Assembly (NCBI GenBank): GCA_022562855.1
Contig: JADFON010000075.1
Span: 1 to 7,661 of the forward strand
Length of the DNA stretch: 7,661 nt
Source of the DNA: Candidatus Zhuqueibacterota bacterium
Lineage (GTDB): Bacteria > SM23-31
Reading direction: 5' to 3'
The notes below the pieces were generated by a model. That model had not been told where the DNA came from. It searched no databases and was given only the letters and a program-made list of their open reading frames with translations. Positions 1 to 6,763 of this stretch are shown here, piece after piece. Position numbers and translations under genes: made by a program. Position 1 is the first letter of the stretch. The number at the start of each line of letters is the position of its first letter.

Positions 1-426
1 CCTTTTCCCTTCGCGGTCGGCATACCACCTGTCGACATTCAGGGTTCCCCCCTCTGTTTCAAATGCGCTTGTAACACCATCCAGCACCTGAAAACGGTTA
101 TTCTCTATATCCTGACCGTGAGCATGAAGATCGATAAAACCGGGCGCCGCCACCAGTCCGCTTGCATCTATTCTTTCCCTTCCGGTGATGTTCCTGACGG
201 TTATTTCAACAATTTTCCCTTCGGAAATTCCGATATTTCTAATCGCATCCAGGTTCGATGCCGGGTCCATTACCCTTCCGTTCATTATCACAATATCATA
301 TTCCTGTGCATAGGCAGGCATATTTTCTGAAAAAATCATTATTCCTGCAGCTATGATAATTACGGCTTTCAATGTATACCGTTCGTGAGTATTTCTCAAC
401 TTGTCTATTAGATTTATCCTTGTCAT
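1..426 (-). CDS. Exported amidohydrolase, N-acyl-D-amino-acid deacylase type (N-terminal part, cut by window edge)
   Basis: The first 142 residues are present and the rest lies beyond the left edge. The protein opens with a positively charged stretch, a hydrophobic segment (about residues 20-32) and a likely signal-peptidase site after AYA (residues 38-40), so it is probably exported. The mature part begins with the small beta domain typical of amidohydrolases (DIVIMNGRVMDPAS, residues 44-57). The metal-binding strand GFIDLHAHGQD follows (residues 97-106), with the HxH pair at H101 and H103. DGVTSAFETEGG and WYADREGK (residues 117-141) resemble the branch annotated as N-acyl-D-glutamate or D-amino-acid deacylase, which frees D-amino acids from N-acyl forms with a metal-activated water. 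The exact substrate cannot be told from this fragment. The ATG is supported by a good ribosome binding site. It starts 21 nt after the MutY-like gene, so the two are probably co-transcribed. Confidence 0.85.
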   Translation of the reverse strand, partial: MTRINLIDKLRNTHERYTLKAVIIIAAGIMIFSENMPAYAQEYDIVIMNGRVMDPASNLDAIRNIGISEGKIVEITVRNITGRERIDASGLVAAPGFIDLHAHGQDIENNRFQVLDGVTSAFETEGGTLNVDRWYADREGKR

Positions 427-432
427 ATACAA

Positions 433-443
433 CACCTTCCCTT
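433..443 (-). promoter_or_regulatory. Shine-Dalgarno site of the amidohydrolase gene
   Basis: Read on the minus strand the site is AAGGGAAGGTG, ending 6 nt before the ATG whose first base is 426. It is the strongest ribosome binding site in the window and fixes the start of this exported protein. It lies between the stop codon of the upstream glycosylase gene and the amidohydrolase start, as expected inside an operon. Confidence 0.7.
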
Positions 444-447
444 AAGT

Positions 448-1317
448 TCAGTTAAATACGATTCTGCCATTGGAGTATTTTAGAAATCCTTCTTTGTATA
501 ACCGGGTCAGTATTTCATGTCCTCTTTCCTTATCTATCTTGACACCTTGAAACAACCTATTCTCTGCAACTGTTTGGTCAACGCCAGTTGCAGTAAATAT
601 TTTGTTTTTCTCACTTAGCGCTCTCAATATCTTACCGCGAATTTGCCGGTCGGAACCTTCAAATCTCGATTGTTTTGTATAGTGACGGCTTTTTGCATTG
701 AGGTTTGAAAATTTGCTTTTCAGATAAACGCCATAGTCCATCAAGGCGTAATACCAAATTCTTGAGTTTTTGCGGTCAAGAGTCAAATCGACAAAAAATA
801 GAATATCGCTGTCAGGCACACTTTCACGTTCTTGAAAAAAATGATGCAAATATACGCTTCGGATATTTGTTTCTATAAAAGAAGCCGGTTGGTTGAAGGC
901 AAAAACGGATATCGAAGATGCGGTTGCGTGCCCTATCCCGGGTAATTTTATTAATTCGTTTACCTCAGACGGAAAACATCCCTTATACTCCTCAACAATT
1001 ATTTGCGCAGTTTTCTTCAATGAAATAACCCGCCGATTGTAACCCAAACCCTGCCAGACCTCATAAATCCCGCTCAATGGTGCGCTTGCAAGGGTCTCTA
1101 TTGTAGGATATATATTGATGAATATAGTATATTTTTCTATGACTCGTGCAACCTGCGTCTGTTGCAGCATTATCTCGGAAACATAAACATGATAAGGATT
1201 CTCGACAAAACGCCATGGCAAATCTCTTCCGGATTCGTGGTAATAATCATATACCGTTTTTTGAAATCGTTTCGCTTCTTTCAAATCAATTGTCTTTTTC
1301 CGGGTCTCGATTTTCAT
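448..1317 (-). CDS. MutY-like HhH-GPD DNA glycosylase lacking the Fe-S cluster
   Basis: This 289-residue protein belongs to the helix-hairpin-helix GPD superfamily of base-excision repair glycosylases and is closest in motifs to adenine glycosylase MutY. Visible MutY hallmarks are LPWR (33-36), VSEIMLQQTQVARV (46-59) with the equivalent of the catalytic Glu at E48, WQGLGYNRR (88-96), and the hairpin LPGIGHATASSI (125-136). Three things differ from standard MutY. The usual catalytic Asp in the DGNV motif is replaced by Glu (FIETNIRSV, E149). The four cysteines that hold the 4Fe-4S cluster after MDYG (193-196) are missing; the only Cys is C114. The C-terminal MutT-like domain that reads 8-oxoG is absent, and residues 221-289 instead look like a small winged helix (DRQIRGKILRAL, then EILTRLYKEGFLKYSNGRIVF). 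Length is shorter than E. coli MutY (about 350). No Shine-Dalgarno is visible before the ATG. It is a likely repair enzyme for A:8-oxoG or another mismatch; the substrate is uncertain. Confidence 0.85.
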   Translation of the reverse strand: MKIETRKKTIDLKEAKRFQKTVYDYYHESGRDLPWRFVENPYHVYVSEIMLQQTQVARVIEKYTIFINIYPTIETLASAPLSGIYEVWQGLGYNRRVISLKKTAQIIVEEYKGCFPSEVNELIKLPGIGHATASSISVFAFNQPASFIETNIRSVYLHHFFQERESVPDSDILFFVDLTLDRKNSRIWYYALMDYGVYLKSKFSNLNAKSRHYTKQSRFEGSDRQIRGKILRALSEKNKIFTATGVDQTVAENRLFQGVKIDKERGHEILTRLYKEGFLKYSNGRIVFN

Positions 1318-1345
1318 AATACAAATTGAAATAATTCAAGAACTG

Positions 1346-1358
1346 AACTTTTGTATTT
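1346..1358 (-). repeat. Left arm of a 13-bp inverted repeat
   Basis: On the minus strand this arm reads AAATACAAAAGTT, an exact inverted match to 1519-1531. Two shorter inverted matches occur in the same order around it: ATGATGAATTT (minus, 1375-1365) against ATTATGAGTTT (plus, 1480-1490), 9 of 11 identical; and TTCTTGAA (minus, 1342-1335) against the same octamer at 1540-1547. The spacings between matches differ in the two arms. It ends about 28 nt before the glycosylase start codon. Confidence 0.6.
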
Positions 1359-1375
1359 CTGACTAAATTCATCAT

Positions 1376-1417
1376 GTCCGGCTCCGGGACGAGCCCGATC
1401 AAGGGGGCAGACCGGAC
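1376..1417. repeat. Nested imperfect palindrome, GC-rich
   Basis: GTCCGG (1376-1381) pairs with CCGGAC (1412-1417), enclosing a second possible stem of GCCC (1393-1396) with GGGC (1405-1408). The stems are short and the enclosed loop is large, so this is weaker than the neighbouring hairpin. It marks the left part of the GC-rich block and may form a two-part structure with it. Confidence 0.35.
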
Positions 1418-1447
1418 TACTGCATCAGATGTCGCAAAAAGAATCGT

Positions 1448-1473
1448 AGTCGGGGTCGTCTCTGACCCCGACT
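1448..1473. repeat. Perfect 10-bp GC-rich hairpin (REP-like)
   Basis: AGTCGGGGTC (1448-1457) and GACCCCGACT (1464-1473) are exact reverse complements separated by a 6-nt loop (GTCTCT). No T-run of terminator type follows on either strand, and the hairpin sits upstream of both divergent genes, so an intrinsic terminator is unlikely. A REP-like element, a protein-binding palindrome or part of a miniature transposable element fits better. Confidence 0.65.
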
Positions 1474-1518
1474 TTACGCATTATGAGTTTTCATTCCACC
1501 TAAAAGCGGTTTTTAAAA

Positions 1519-1531
1519 AAATACAAAAGTT
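1519..1531 (+). repeat. Right arm of a 13-bp inverted repeat
   Basis: AAATACAAAAGTT on the plus strand is the exact inverted partner of 1346-1358, so the pair spans 186 bp around the GC-rich block. A shared octamer TTCTTGAA follows at 1540-1547. Each arm points toward the gene on its own side, which would also fit a site shared by two divergent promoters. No flanking target-site duplication was found. Confidence 0.6.
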
Positions 1532-1654
1532 AATCTAATTTCTTGAAATTCGGTGACATAACCTGTAAATAAATCTATAGTTTACGGCATATTTTTCTTT
1601 GATACCCTTGGTTTTTTTTATACATTATGGTTTGCATGAAGAGTAAAACGTAAA

Positions 1655-2599
1655 TTGCGCAATATATCAAAGCCACCAAAATTAAAAATTGGGGATTCAA
1701 TTGGAATAGTCGCTCCCGGTGGTCCTGTCAAACCTTCTTTGTTAAATCGTGGAATCAGATATCTGAAAAGTTGTGGTTATGATGTACGAATTGGCAAGTT
1801 TGTTTATGAGAAAAAAGGATATCTTGCGGGGAATGATACTGACAGGGTAAATGATTTCCATGATATGCTCTCTGATCCGCGCATTAAAGCTATTATTTTC
1901 GCAAGAGGCGGTTACGGATCGCTCAGACTTTTACCCTTAATTAATTATAAATTAATCAGAGAACACCCGAAGATACTGGTAGGTTTTTCTGATATTACGG
2001 CGTTGCAATTCGCTGTTTTTCGAAAAACCCGCCTGGTTACTTTTTCGGGTCCGATGGCGGCTGTTGAGTTTGGAGCCGTTGCGGTAAATAAAACTACCGG
2101 GGATCATTTGTGGTCTGTTTTGTCCGGGGAAGAAAAGGCGAATGACCTGTATAAATATAATTCAGGCACGTTGGATACTCTTCATCCGGGTAGGGCAAAA
2201 GGCACGCTTATTTGCGGCTGCCTGACGGTAATCGCAAGTTGTGTTGGAACCCGGTATTGCCCGGACTTTACGGGGGCTGTTCTTGTTTTAGAGGATATTG
2301 GAGAGGAGCCCTATAAGCTCGACAGGGCTGTTACGACTTTGAAATTGCACGGTGTTTTCGACAGGATAAACGCTTTGGTTTTGGGCAGTTTCGTCAATTG
2401 CAAAGGTTCTAAGGCTGGTGAAAAAAACATCACCATTTGCGATATAATAAAGCCAATCACCGAGAGTAAGGATATCCCTACTTTGATAAATCTATCCTAT
2501 GGACATATCACCGAAAAAGTCACTCTCCCGGTTGGTGTTTCTGCGTCTATAGATACCGCTGACGGCACATTCGTTTTAAACGAGTTTGCGGTAAACTAA
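1655..2599 (+). CDS. ldcA: LD-carboxypeptidase (peptidase family S66)
   Basis: This 314-residue protein matches the family of cytoplasmic serine peptidases that remove the terminal D-Ala from murein tetrapeptides, cutting the L,D bond after diaminopimelate during cell-wall recycling. The N-terminal motif is LKIGDSIGIVAPGGPV (10-25). The nucleophile motif RGGYGSLRLLP (84-94) contains S89. LEDIGEEPYKLDRAV (212-226) carries the Glu of the triad, probably E213, and SYGHITEKVTLPVG (281-294) carries H284. The length is normal for the family and there is no signal peptide. The start is a TTG: an in-frame TGA at 1637-1639 blocks any longer form, and only about nine residues precede the conserved region. 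A weak AAGAG at 1639-1643 is the only Shine-Dalgarno candidate. purN begins 11 nt after the stop, suggesting one transcript with purN and purH. Confidence 0.93.
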   Translation: MRNISKPPKLKIGDSIGIVAPGGPVKPSLLNRGIRYLKSCGYDVRIGKFVYEKKGYLAGNDTDRVNDFHDMLSDPRIKAIIFARGGYGSLRLLPLINYKLIREHPKILVGFSDITALQFAVFRKTRLVTFSGPMAAVEFGAVAVNKTTGDHLWSVLSGEEKANDLYKYNSGTLDTLHPGRAKGTLICGCLTVIASCVGTRYCPDFTGAVLVLEDIGEEPYKLDRAVTTLKLHGVFDRINALVLGSFVNCKGSKAGEKNITICDIIKPITESKDIPTLINLSYGHITEKVTLPVGVSASIDTADGTFVLNEFAVN

Positions 2600-2610
2600 A
2601 ACTGGATACG

Positions 2611-3264
2611 ATGCCGCATAAGCATTCGAGTTTACGTATTGCAGCTTTTGCCTCGGGAAGGGGCAGTAATTTTAGCGCAATTGTAGATGCGATTGAGTCG
2701 GGAGAGCTTAAATCCACGGCTGTCGGAGTGATATCAAATAATCCCGATTCCGGTGTAATAGAATTTGCCGAATCCAAAGAAATTCCGTATGCAGTCATTA
2801 ATAAAAACCGCTATCCGGATGAGAGCGAACTTAATAATAAAATATTAGATACTCTTGATGAATGGAATGCAAATTTCATAGTTCTCGCGGGTTATATGAA
2901 GAAGATCGATCCTTCGATAGTGAGGAAATACAAAAATAGGATTTTAAATATTCATCCGGCGCTCCTTCCTTCCTTTGGCGGAAATAAAATGTATGGGTTG
3001 AAAGTCCATGAATCCGTGCTGAATTCTGGCGTCAAGTATTCCGGTGTTACGGTCCATATTGTAACTGATGAATATGATAAAGGACCGATAGTGCTTCAGC
3101 AGGTTGTTCCGGTCTACGATGACGATACTGCAGAAATATTGCAAAAGAGGATTCTCAAAGAGGAACACACAATATACAAGGAAGCGATTCGATTGTTTGA
3201 GGAAGACCTGGTAGTAGTTTTGGGACAAAGGGTAGTGCGGAAGAGGGAAAATGCCGAAGATTAA
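2611..3264 (+). CDS. purN: Phosphoribosylglycinamide formyltransferase (GAR transformylase)
   Basis: PurN transfers a formyl group from 10-formyltetrahydrofolate to glycinamide ribonucleotide, the third step of purine synthesis, in the cytoplasm. The 217 residues show the phosphate-binding FASGRGSNFSAI (13-24), VLAGYMKKI (91-99), and NIHPALLP (113-120) with the equivalents of the catalytic Asn and His at N113 and H115. TDEYDKGPIV (152-161) carries the catalytic Asp equivalent at D156. Compared with E. coli PurN there are about five extra residues between H115 and D156 (loop FGGNKMYGLKVHES), a variant common in Bacteroidetes-like proteins. The ATG lies 11 nt after ldcA with only a short GGA as ribosome binding site. 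The last 14 nt overlap the start of purH, so translation of the two is probably coupled. Confidence 0.96.
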   Translation: MPHKHSSLRIAAFASGRGSNFSAIVDAIESGELKSTAVGVISNNPDSGVIEFAESKEIPYAVINKNRYPDESELNNKILDTLDEWNANFIVLAGYMKKIDPSIVRKYKNRILNIHPALLPSFGGNKMYGLKVHESVLNSGVKYSGVTVHIVTDEYDKGPIVLQQVVPVYDDDTAEILQKRILKEEHTIYKEAIRLFEEDLVVVLGQRVVRKRENAED

Positions 3265-4801
3265 AACTGCTCTGATCAGCGTTTACAATAAGAGCGGCAT
3301 AGCAAATTTTTCGCGGCGCCTGTCAGAACTTGGTATAGACATTATCAGTACAGGCGGTACTTCCGCATTGTTGAAGAAAGAGGGAGTATCCCACAGGCAG
3401 GTTGAGGATATTACCGGATTTCCTGCAAGGTTGGAAGGAAGGGTAAAAACACTCCATCCCAATATATTTATGGGAATTCTGGCTCTTCGTGACCGGGAAA
3501 GTCATTTGAAGACTCTTTCTGAACTTGGTCTTGCGGGAATAGATATGGTCGTCGTAAACCTTTATCCATTTGTGGAAACAATAAATAAAAAGGGTATTAC
3601 AACTTCGGAAGTGCTGGAGCAAATCGATATTGGCGGAGTTTCCTTGCTCAGGGCTGCCGCCAAGAATTACCGCAATGTTGTCTCTGTTTCCTCACCAGAT
3701 GAGTATGAAAGTATTTTGGGGACATTATACGAAAACGATACCACTATACCGGAGGACGTCTCGTTAAAATCGGCAACGGAGGTTTTTGCGACGACCTCTG
3801 CCTACGATTGGTATATCAGCAGATATTTGTCGGAATTATCAAATGATAAAGAGTATTTCCCTGATCATATATATGCTCATTTCGAAAAAGTACAGGAGTT
3901 GAGATATGGTGAAAATCCTCATCAAAAGGCAGCTATTTATCATCGTCCCAGCGAAAAACTACCCTATAACCAATTAAGCGGAAAGGAATTGTCTTATAAC
4001 AATCTCATCGATATAGATTCCGCGATAATGCTGCCGCAGGAATATGATCGACCGGCTGTTGCAATAATAAAGCACACAAATCCGTGCGGTGTGGGAGTCG
4101 ATGATGAGCTTTCAAAGGCTTTTGAGAAAGCTCTTTCTACCGATTCGGAGTCGGCGTTTGGTGGAATCATTGGTGTAAATTGCACACTTGACGTTCCCAC
4201 TGCGGAGAAAATTTCACAAATGTTTGTCGAAGTTGTGCTGGCTCCGGAATTCGAACCCGCCGCCTTTGAAATTTTATCGGAAAAAAAGAATTTGAGAATA
4301 TTGAAAATCGGGAAATCACTTCATCTGAAATCTCAGTTACCTGAAATAAAAACGGTCAACGGGGGGCTGCTCGTTCAGGATAAAGATGCATTAAAACCGC
4401 AACCGGACGACTATAAGATCGTTACAAGCCGGAAACCGTCAAAAAATGAATTTGATGCCCTTATATTTGGATGGAAACTAATAAAATATGTAAAATCTAA
4501 TGCCGTTATATATTGTAACGCCGACAAGACGCTGGGAATCGGTACCGGTCAACCTTCAAGAGTAGGCGCCTCAGAAATAGCTATTACGAAAGCTCAAAAA
4601 GAAAAGTTGGACTTAAAAGGTTCGGCTGTAATATCGGATGCTTTTTTCCCCTTTCGTGATGGGATAGATGTTGCCTATAAGGCAGGCGCAACTGCGGTAA
4701 TTCAGCCCGGAGGCTCCATTCGAGACGATGAAGTAATCGCTGCTGCAGAAGAACATAATATGGCTATGATATTTACAGGTATTAGACACTTTAGGCACTA
4801 A
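3251..4801 (+). CDS. purH: Bifunctional AICAR formyltransferase / IMP cyclohydrolase
   Basis: PurH performs the last two steps to IMP: formylation of AICAR with 10-formyltetrahydrofolate, then ring closure. The 516 residues are full length for the family. The N-terminal cyclohydrolase (MGS-like) domain, about 1-190, shows ISVYNKSGI (9-17), [10 protein letters not shown] (33-42), GRVKTLHP (63-70) and [15 protein letters not shown] (126-140). The transformylase domain begins near [14 protein letters not shown] (217-230) and carries KHTNPCGV (274-281) with the catalytic Lys-His pair K274-H275. AFGGIIG (302-308), [10 protein letters not shown] (429-438), [10 protein letters not shown] (462-471), QPGGSIRD (485-492) and the C-terminal RHFRH follow. 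The ATG overlaps the end of purN by 14 nt and is preceded by AGAGGG at 3242-3247, a close but plausible ribosome binding site. No clear terminator hairpin follows the stop. Confidence 0.97.
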   Translation: MPKIKTALISVYNKSGIANFSRRLSELGIDIISTGGTSALLKKEGVSHRQVEDITGFPARLEGRVKTLHPNIFMGILALRDRESHLKTLSELGLAGIDMVVVNLYPFVETINKKGITTSEVLEQIDIGGVSLLRAAAKNYRNVVSVSSPDEYESILGTLYENDTTIPEDVSLKSATEVFATTSAYDWYISRYLSELSNDKEYFPDHIYAHFEKVQELRYGENPHQKAAIYHRPSEKLPYNQLSGKELSYNNLIDIDSAIMLPQEYDRPAVAIIKHTNPCGVGVDDELSKAFEKALSTDSESAFGGIIGVNCTLDVPTAEKISQMFVEVVLAPEFEPAAFEILSEKKNLRILKIGKSLHLKSQLPEIKTVNGGLLVQDKDALKPQPDDYKIVTSRKPSKNEFDALIFGWKLIKYVKSNAVIYCNADKTLGIGTGQPSRVGASEIAITKAQKEKLDLKGSAVISDAFFPFRDGIDVAYKAGATAVIQPGGSIRDDEVIAAAEEHNMAMIFTGIRHFRH

Positions 4802-4827
4802 TAACAATAAGAAATACCGTGACAGAC

Positions 4828-4856
4828 TTTACTGCTAAGAACAAGAACTTTATCAT
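4828..4856 (+). promoter_or_regulatory. Candidate sigma70-type promoter before mreB
   Basis: TTTACT at 4828-4833 (4 of 6 to TTGACA) and TATCAT at 4851-4856 (5 of 6 to TATAAT) are separated by 17 nt, in the 88-bp gap between purH and mreB. A start near 4863 would give a leader of about 27 nt before the GTG. This is the longest gap among the plus-strand genes. The match is moderate and could be chance in AT-rich DNA; read-through from purH is also possible because no terminator is visible. Confidence 0.35.
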
Positions 4857-4889
4857 TATAGAAATTCGTGAATTGTAGAGAAACAGACC

Positions 4890-5915
4890 GTGTTTTCATA
4901 TTTCAAATTTTTGTCAAACGATATAGCTATAGATTTAGGCACCGCCAATACTCTTATTTATGTTAAGGGAAAAGGTATAATTGTAAACGAGCCTTCTATC
5001 GTAGCTCTCAACCGGCAAACCAGAAAAATGGTGGCAATCGGTCATGAGGCAAAAGAGATGCTTGGTAGAACGCCAAGTGATATAGAGATAATCAGACCCA
5101 TGAAAGACGGGGTGATTGCCGATTTTGAAGTGGTAGAAGATATGCTCAGAGAGTTTATCAGAAAAGTCCATATAAACCGCTTTACTCGTCCCCGGATGGT
5201 TATTTCGGTTCCGTCGAGTATTACTGAAGTCGAAAAAAGGGCAGTCCGTGATTCTGCGGAACATGCGGGGGCAAGCGAAGTGCTTTTAATCGCGGAACCT
5301 ATGGCTGCGGCTATAGGGGTCGGGCTGGAAATCCACCAGCCGATAGGAAGTATGGTGATAGATATAGGCGGAGGAACCACAGAGATAGCGGTTATTGCGC
5401 TTTCCGGTATAGTATGTGAGACCTCTGTGCGTATCGGCGGTGATGAAATGAGCAAAGTGATATTGCAGTTCTTCAAGAGAAATTATAATATGCTTATCGG
5501 AGAAAAATCGGCGGAAGAGATCAAATTTTCCCTTGGATCTGCAGTACCTCTTGAAGAAGAGATAACCCTGCCTGTAAAAGGGAGAGATTTAGTTGCCGGT
5601 GTGCCCAAAATCACAGAAGTTAGCTCTGTTGAGATACGAGAAGCTCTCAGCGAACCGATAAACGCCATTGTAGATGCGGTAAGACAGTCGTTGGAAAAGA
5701 CTCCACCGGAGTTAGCTTCCGATATTTTGGACCGGGGAATTATTCTTACCGGCGGCGGCGGACTTCTTAGAGGGCTTGATGAGAGACTTCGCGAGGAAAC
5801 AAATTTACCTATACATGTTGCTGAGGATCCGCTTACTTGTGTAGTTCGCGGTACCGGTAAAGTGCTTGATGATATCGAGTTCTATTCAAAGGTCTTAATG
5901 AAAAGCCGGCGTTAA
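4890..5915 (+). CDS. mreB: Rod shape-determining protein MreB (bacterial actin)
   Basis: MreB polymerises under the inner membrane and guides the elongasome that inserts lateral peptidoglycan in rod-shaped cells. The 341 residues are typical length. The actin-type ATP-binding motifs are all present: phosphate-1 DLGTANTLIYV (15-25), AEPMAAAIG (135-143) with the catalytic Glu at E136, phosphate-2 DIGGGTTEIAVI (158-169) and the adenosine motif LTGGGGLLRGLD (286-297). IRPMKDGVIADF (68-79) and VPSSITEVEKRAV (107-119) are also characteristic. The hydrophobic start (MFSYFKFL) fits an N-terminal membrane contact. The GTG start is chosen because the family usually begins with this MFS-FKFLSNDIAIDLG pattern; AGAG at 4877-4880 is a weak ribosome binding site. 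It heads the mreBCD-mrdA run; mreC starts 29 nt after its stop. Confidence 0.97.
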   Translation: MFSYFKFLSNDIAIDLGTANTLIYVKGKGIIVNEPSIVALNRQTRKMVAIGHEAKEMLGRTPSDIEIIRPMKDGVIADFEVVEDMLREFIRKVHINRFTRPRMVISVPSSITEVEKRAVRDSAEHAGASEVLLIAEPMAAAIGVGLEIHQPIGSMVIDIGGGTTEIAVIALSGIVCETSVRIGGDEMSKVILQFFKRNYNMLIGEKSAEEIKFSLGSAVPLEEEITLPVKGRDLVAGVPKITEVSSVEIREALSEPINAIVDAVRQSLEKTPPELASDILDRGIILTGGGGLLRGLDERLREETNLPIHVAEDPLTCVVRGTGKVLDDIEFYSKVLMKSRR

Positions 5916-5944
5916 ACGATTTCATTGGAACACGTAGGTAAACT

Positions 5945-6745
5945 GTGGAACGAATCATAAAAATCTTCCTGATTTACAGAGCTTTCTTCACATTTCTACT
6001 CTGTATCTCTCTTTCCATAATTTTGATTTTTTCTAATCAAACCGCACAAGTTACGACGCTTCGCGTTATGGCAGTCAATTTTTCCGGGAGTATTACAGAA
6101 AAATTAAACTGGTTTACGCTGGTTTTTAACGCCCTGGATGAAAATAGGGCGCTGAAAGCCGATAATCAACGGTTGAATTTTGAGAACGCTTTATACCGTG
6201 AAGTTAAAGAGGAAAACGAACGATTGAAGGACTCTCTTGAATTCAAGAAAGCCTCTCCATTTGAATTTAGAGCCGGTCATATCATTCATTGGAGCGTACC
6301 GTTGCTAAGTACTGTTACCATTGACCTTGGCTTACAAGACGGTGTAAGGAAGAATGATCCTGTTATTAGCAATGGCAGACTTGTAGGGAAAATAATCGAA
6401 GCCGGGGAAAGTACGACAATTTGTCAACTTTTGACCGATGCAAATTTCAGAGTAAGTTCACAGGTAAGGAATAGCGATTCAATAGGATTTCTGGAATATC
6501 TTGCGGGGAATTCCGCAGTCATTAATATACAAAACAGTGCAGAAGTGGCTGTGGGAGACTCTGTTGTTACTTCGAGTTTTGGAGACATCTATCCGCCAGG
6601 AATTCTCATCGGCAGCGTTTCTGATTTTACCCGGGAGCCGGGTCTCTTCAAAACGGTTACCGTAAAATTATTTGTACAATATGAATCACTTAAAGAAGTG
6701 AGTGTTATAGTTAATTCAAATCTTCAAAAAGATTCATGGAATTAG
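5945..6745 (+). CDS. mreC: Rod shape-determining protein MreC
   Basis: MreC is a bitopic inner-membrane protein whose periplasmic part activates PBP2 and links it to MreB through MreD. The 266-residue product has a short cytoplasmic start, one membrane segment (about 13-30), a predicted coiled coil (about 64-100, rich in E, K, L and N) and then the two beta domains. Family motifs include LGLQDGVRKNDPVISNGRLVGKI (split across 128-150), QLLTDANFRVSSQVRNSDSIG (161-181) and SSFGDIYPPGILIGSV (210-225). It lacks the long low-complexity tail seen in some MreC proteins. The GTG start has a reasonable site, TAGGT at 5935-5939, five nt upstream. mreD follows after 18 nt. Confidence 0.95.
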   Translation: MERIIKIFLIYRAFFTFLLCISLSIILIFSNQTAQVTTLRVMAVNFSGSITEKLNWFTLVFNALDENRALKADNQRLNFENALYREVKEENERLKDSLEFKKASPFEFRAGHIIHWSVPLLSTVTIDLGLQDGVRKNDPVISNGRLVGKIIEAGESTTICQLLTDANFRVSSQVRNSDSIGFLEYLAGNSAVINIQNSAEVAVGDSVVTSSFGDIYPPGILIGSVSDFTREPGLFKTVTVKLFVQYESLKEVSVIVNSNLQKDSWN

Positions 6746-6763
6746 AAAACTCATACTTTTCTT

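Larger units (their letters stand above)
1318..1654. other. Divergent intergenic region with a GC-rich structured insert
   Basis: These 337 bases separate the minus-strand glycosylase and the plus-strand LD-carboxypeptidase, so promoters for both must lie here or nearby. No coding potential was recognised. The middle (about 1376-1473) is about 61% GC by hand count, while the left flank (1318-1375) is about 22%; the right flank is also AT-rich. The GC block carries a perfect hairpin and a weaker nested one, and is bracketed by inverted AT-rich repeats (separate entries). A weak plus-strand promoter can be drawn (TTGAAA at 1543-1548, TAAATA at 1566-1571, 17-nt spacer), but its -10 match is poor. 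Composition and structure suggest a small inserted element or a REP-like sequence. Confidence 0.5.

Noticed and set aside
118-330. Open plus-strand frame of 70 codons
   Set aside because: It lies antisense within the amidohydrolase coding region, has no family features, and the minus strand shows clear motifs there.
1448-1473. Hairpin as an intrinsic terminator
   Set aside because: No T-run follows on either strand, and both adjacent genes read away from it, so there is no transcript to end unless an unseen RNA is made here.
1346-1531. Complete insertion sequence
   Set aside because: The span between the repeats is only 186 bp with no transposase frame, and no target-site duplication was found next to the arms.
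1598-1634. Bacteroidetes-type promoter (TTTG, then TA-TTTG) before ldcA
   Set aside because: TTTG at 1598-1601 and TATGGTTTG at 1626-1634 resemble the pattern, but the inner spacing (3 nt instead of 2) and the outer spacing (24 nt) do not fit.
4819-4847. Promoter using GTGACA at 4819-4824
   Set aside because: The -35 match is good, but no acceptable -10 lies 16-18 nt downstream; TTTACT with TATCAT is the better pair.
5042-5476. Open minus-strand frame of 144 codons inside mreB
   Set aside because: It is a serine- and isoleucine-rich shadow of the highly conserved mreB frame, with no recognisable domain. The same applies to the other antisense frames within purN, purH and mreB.
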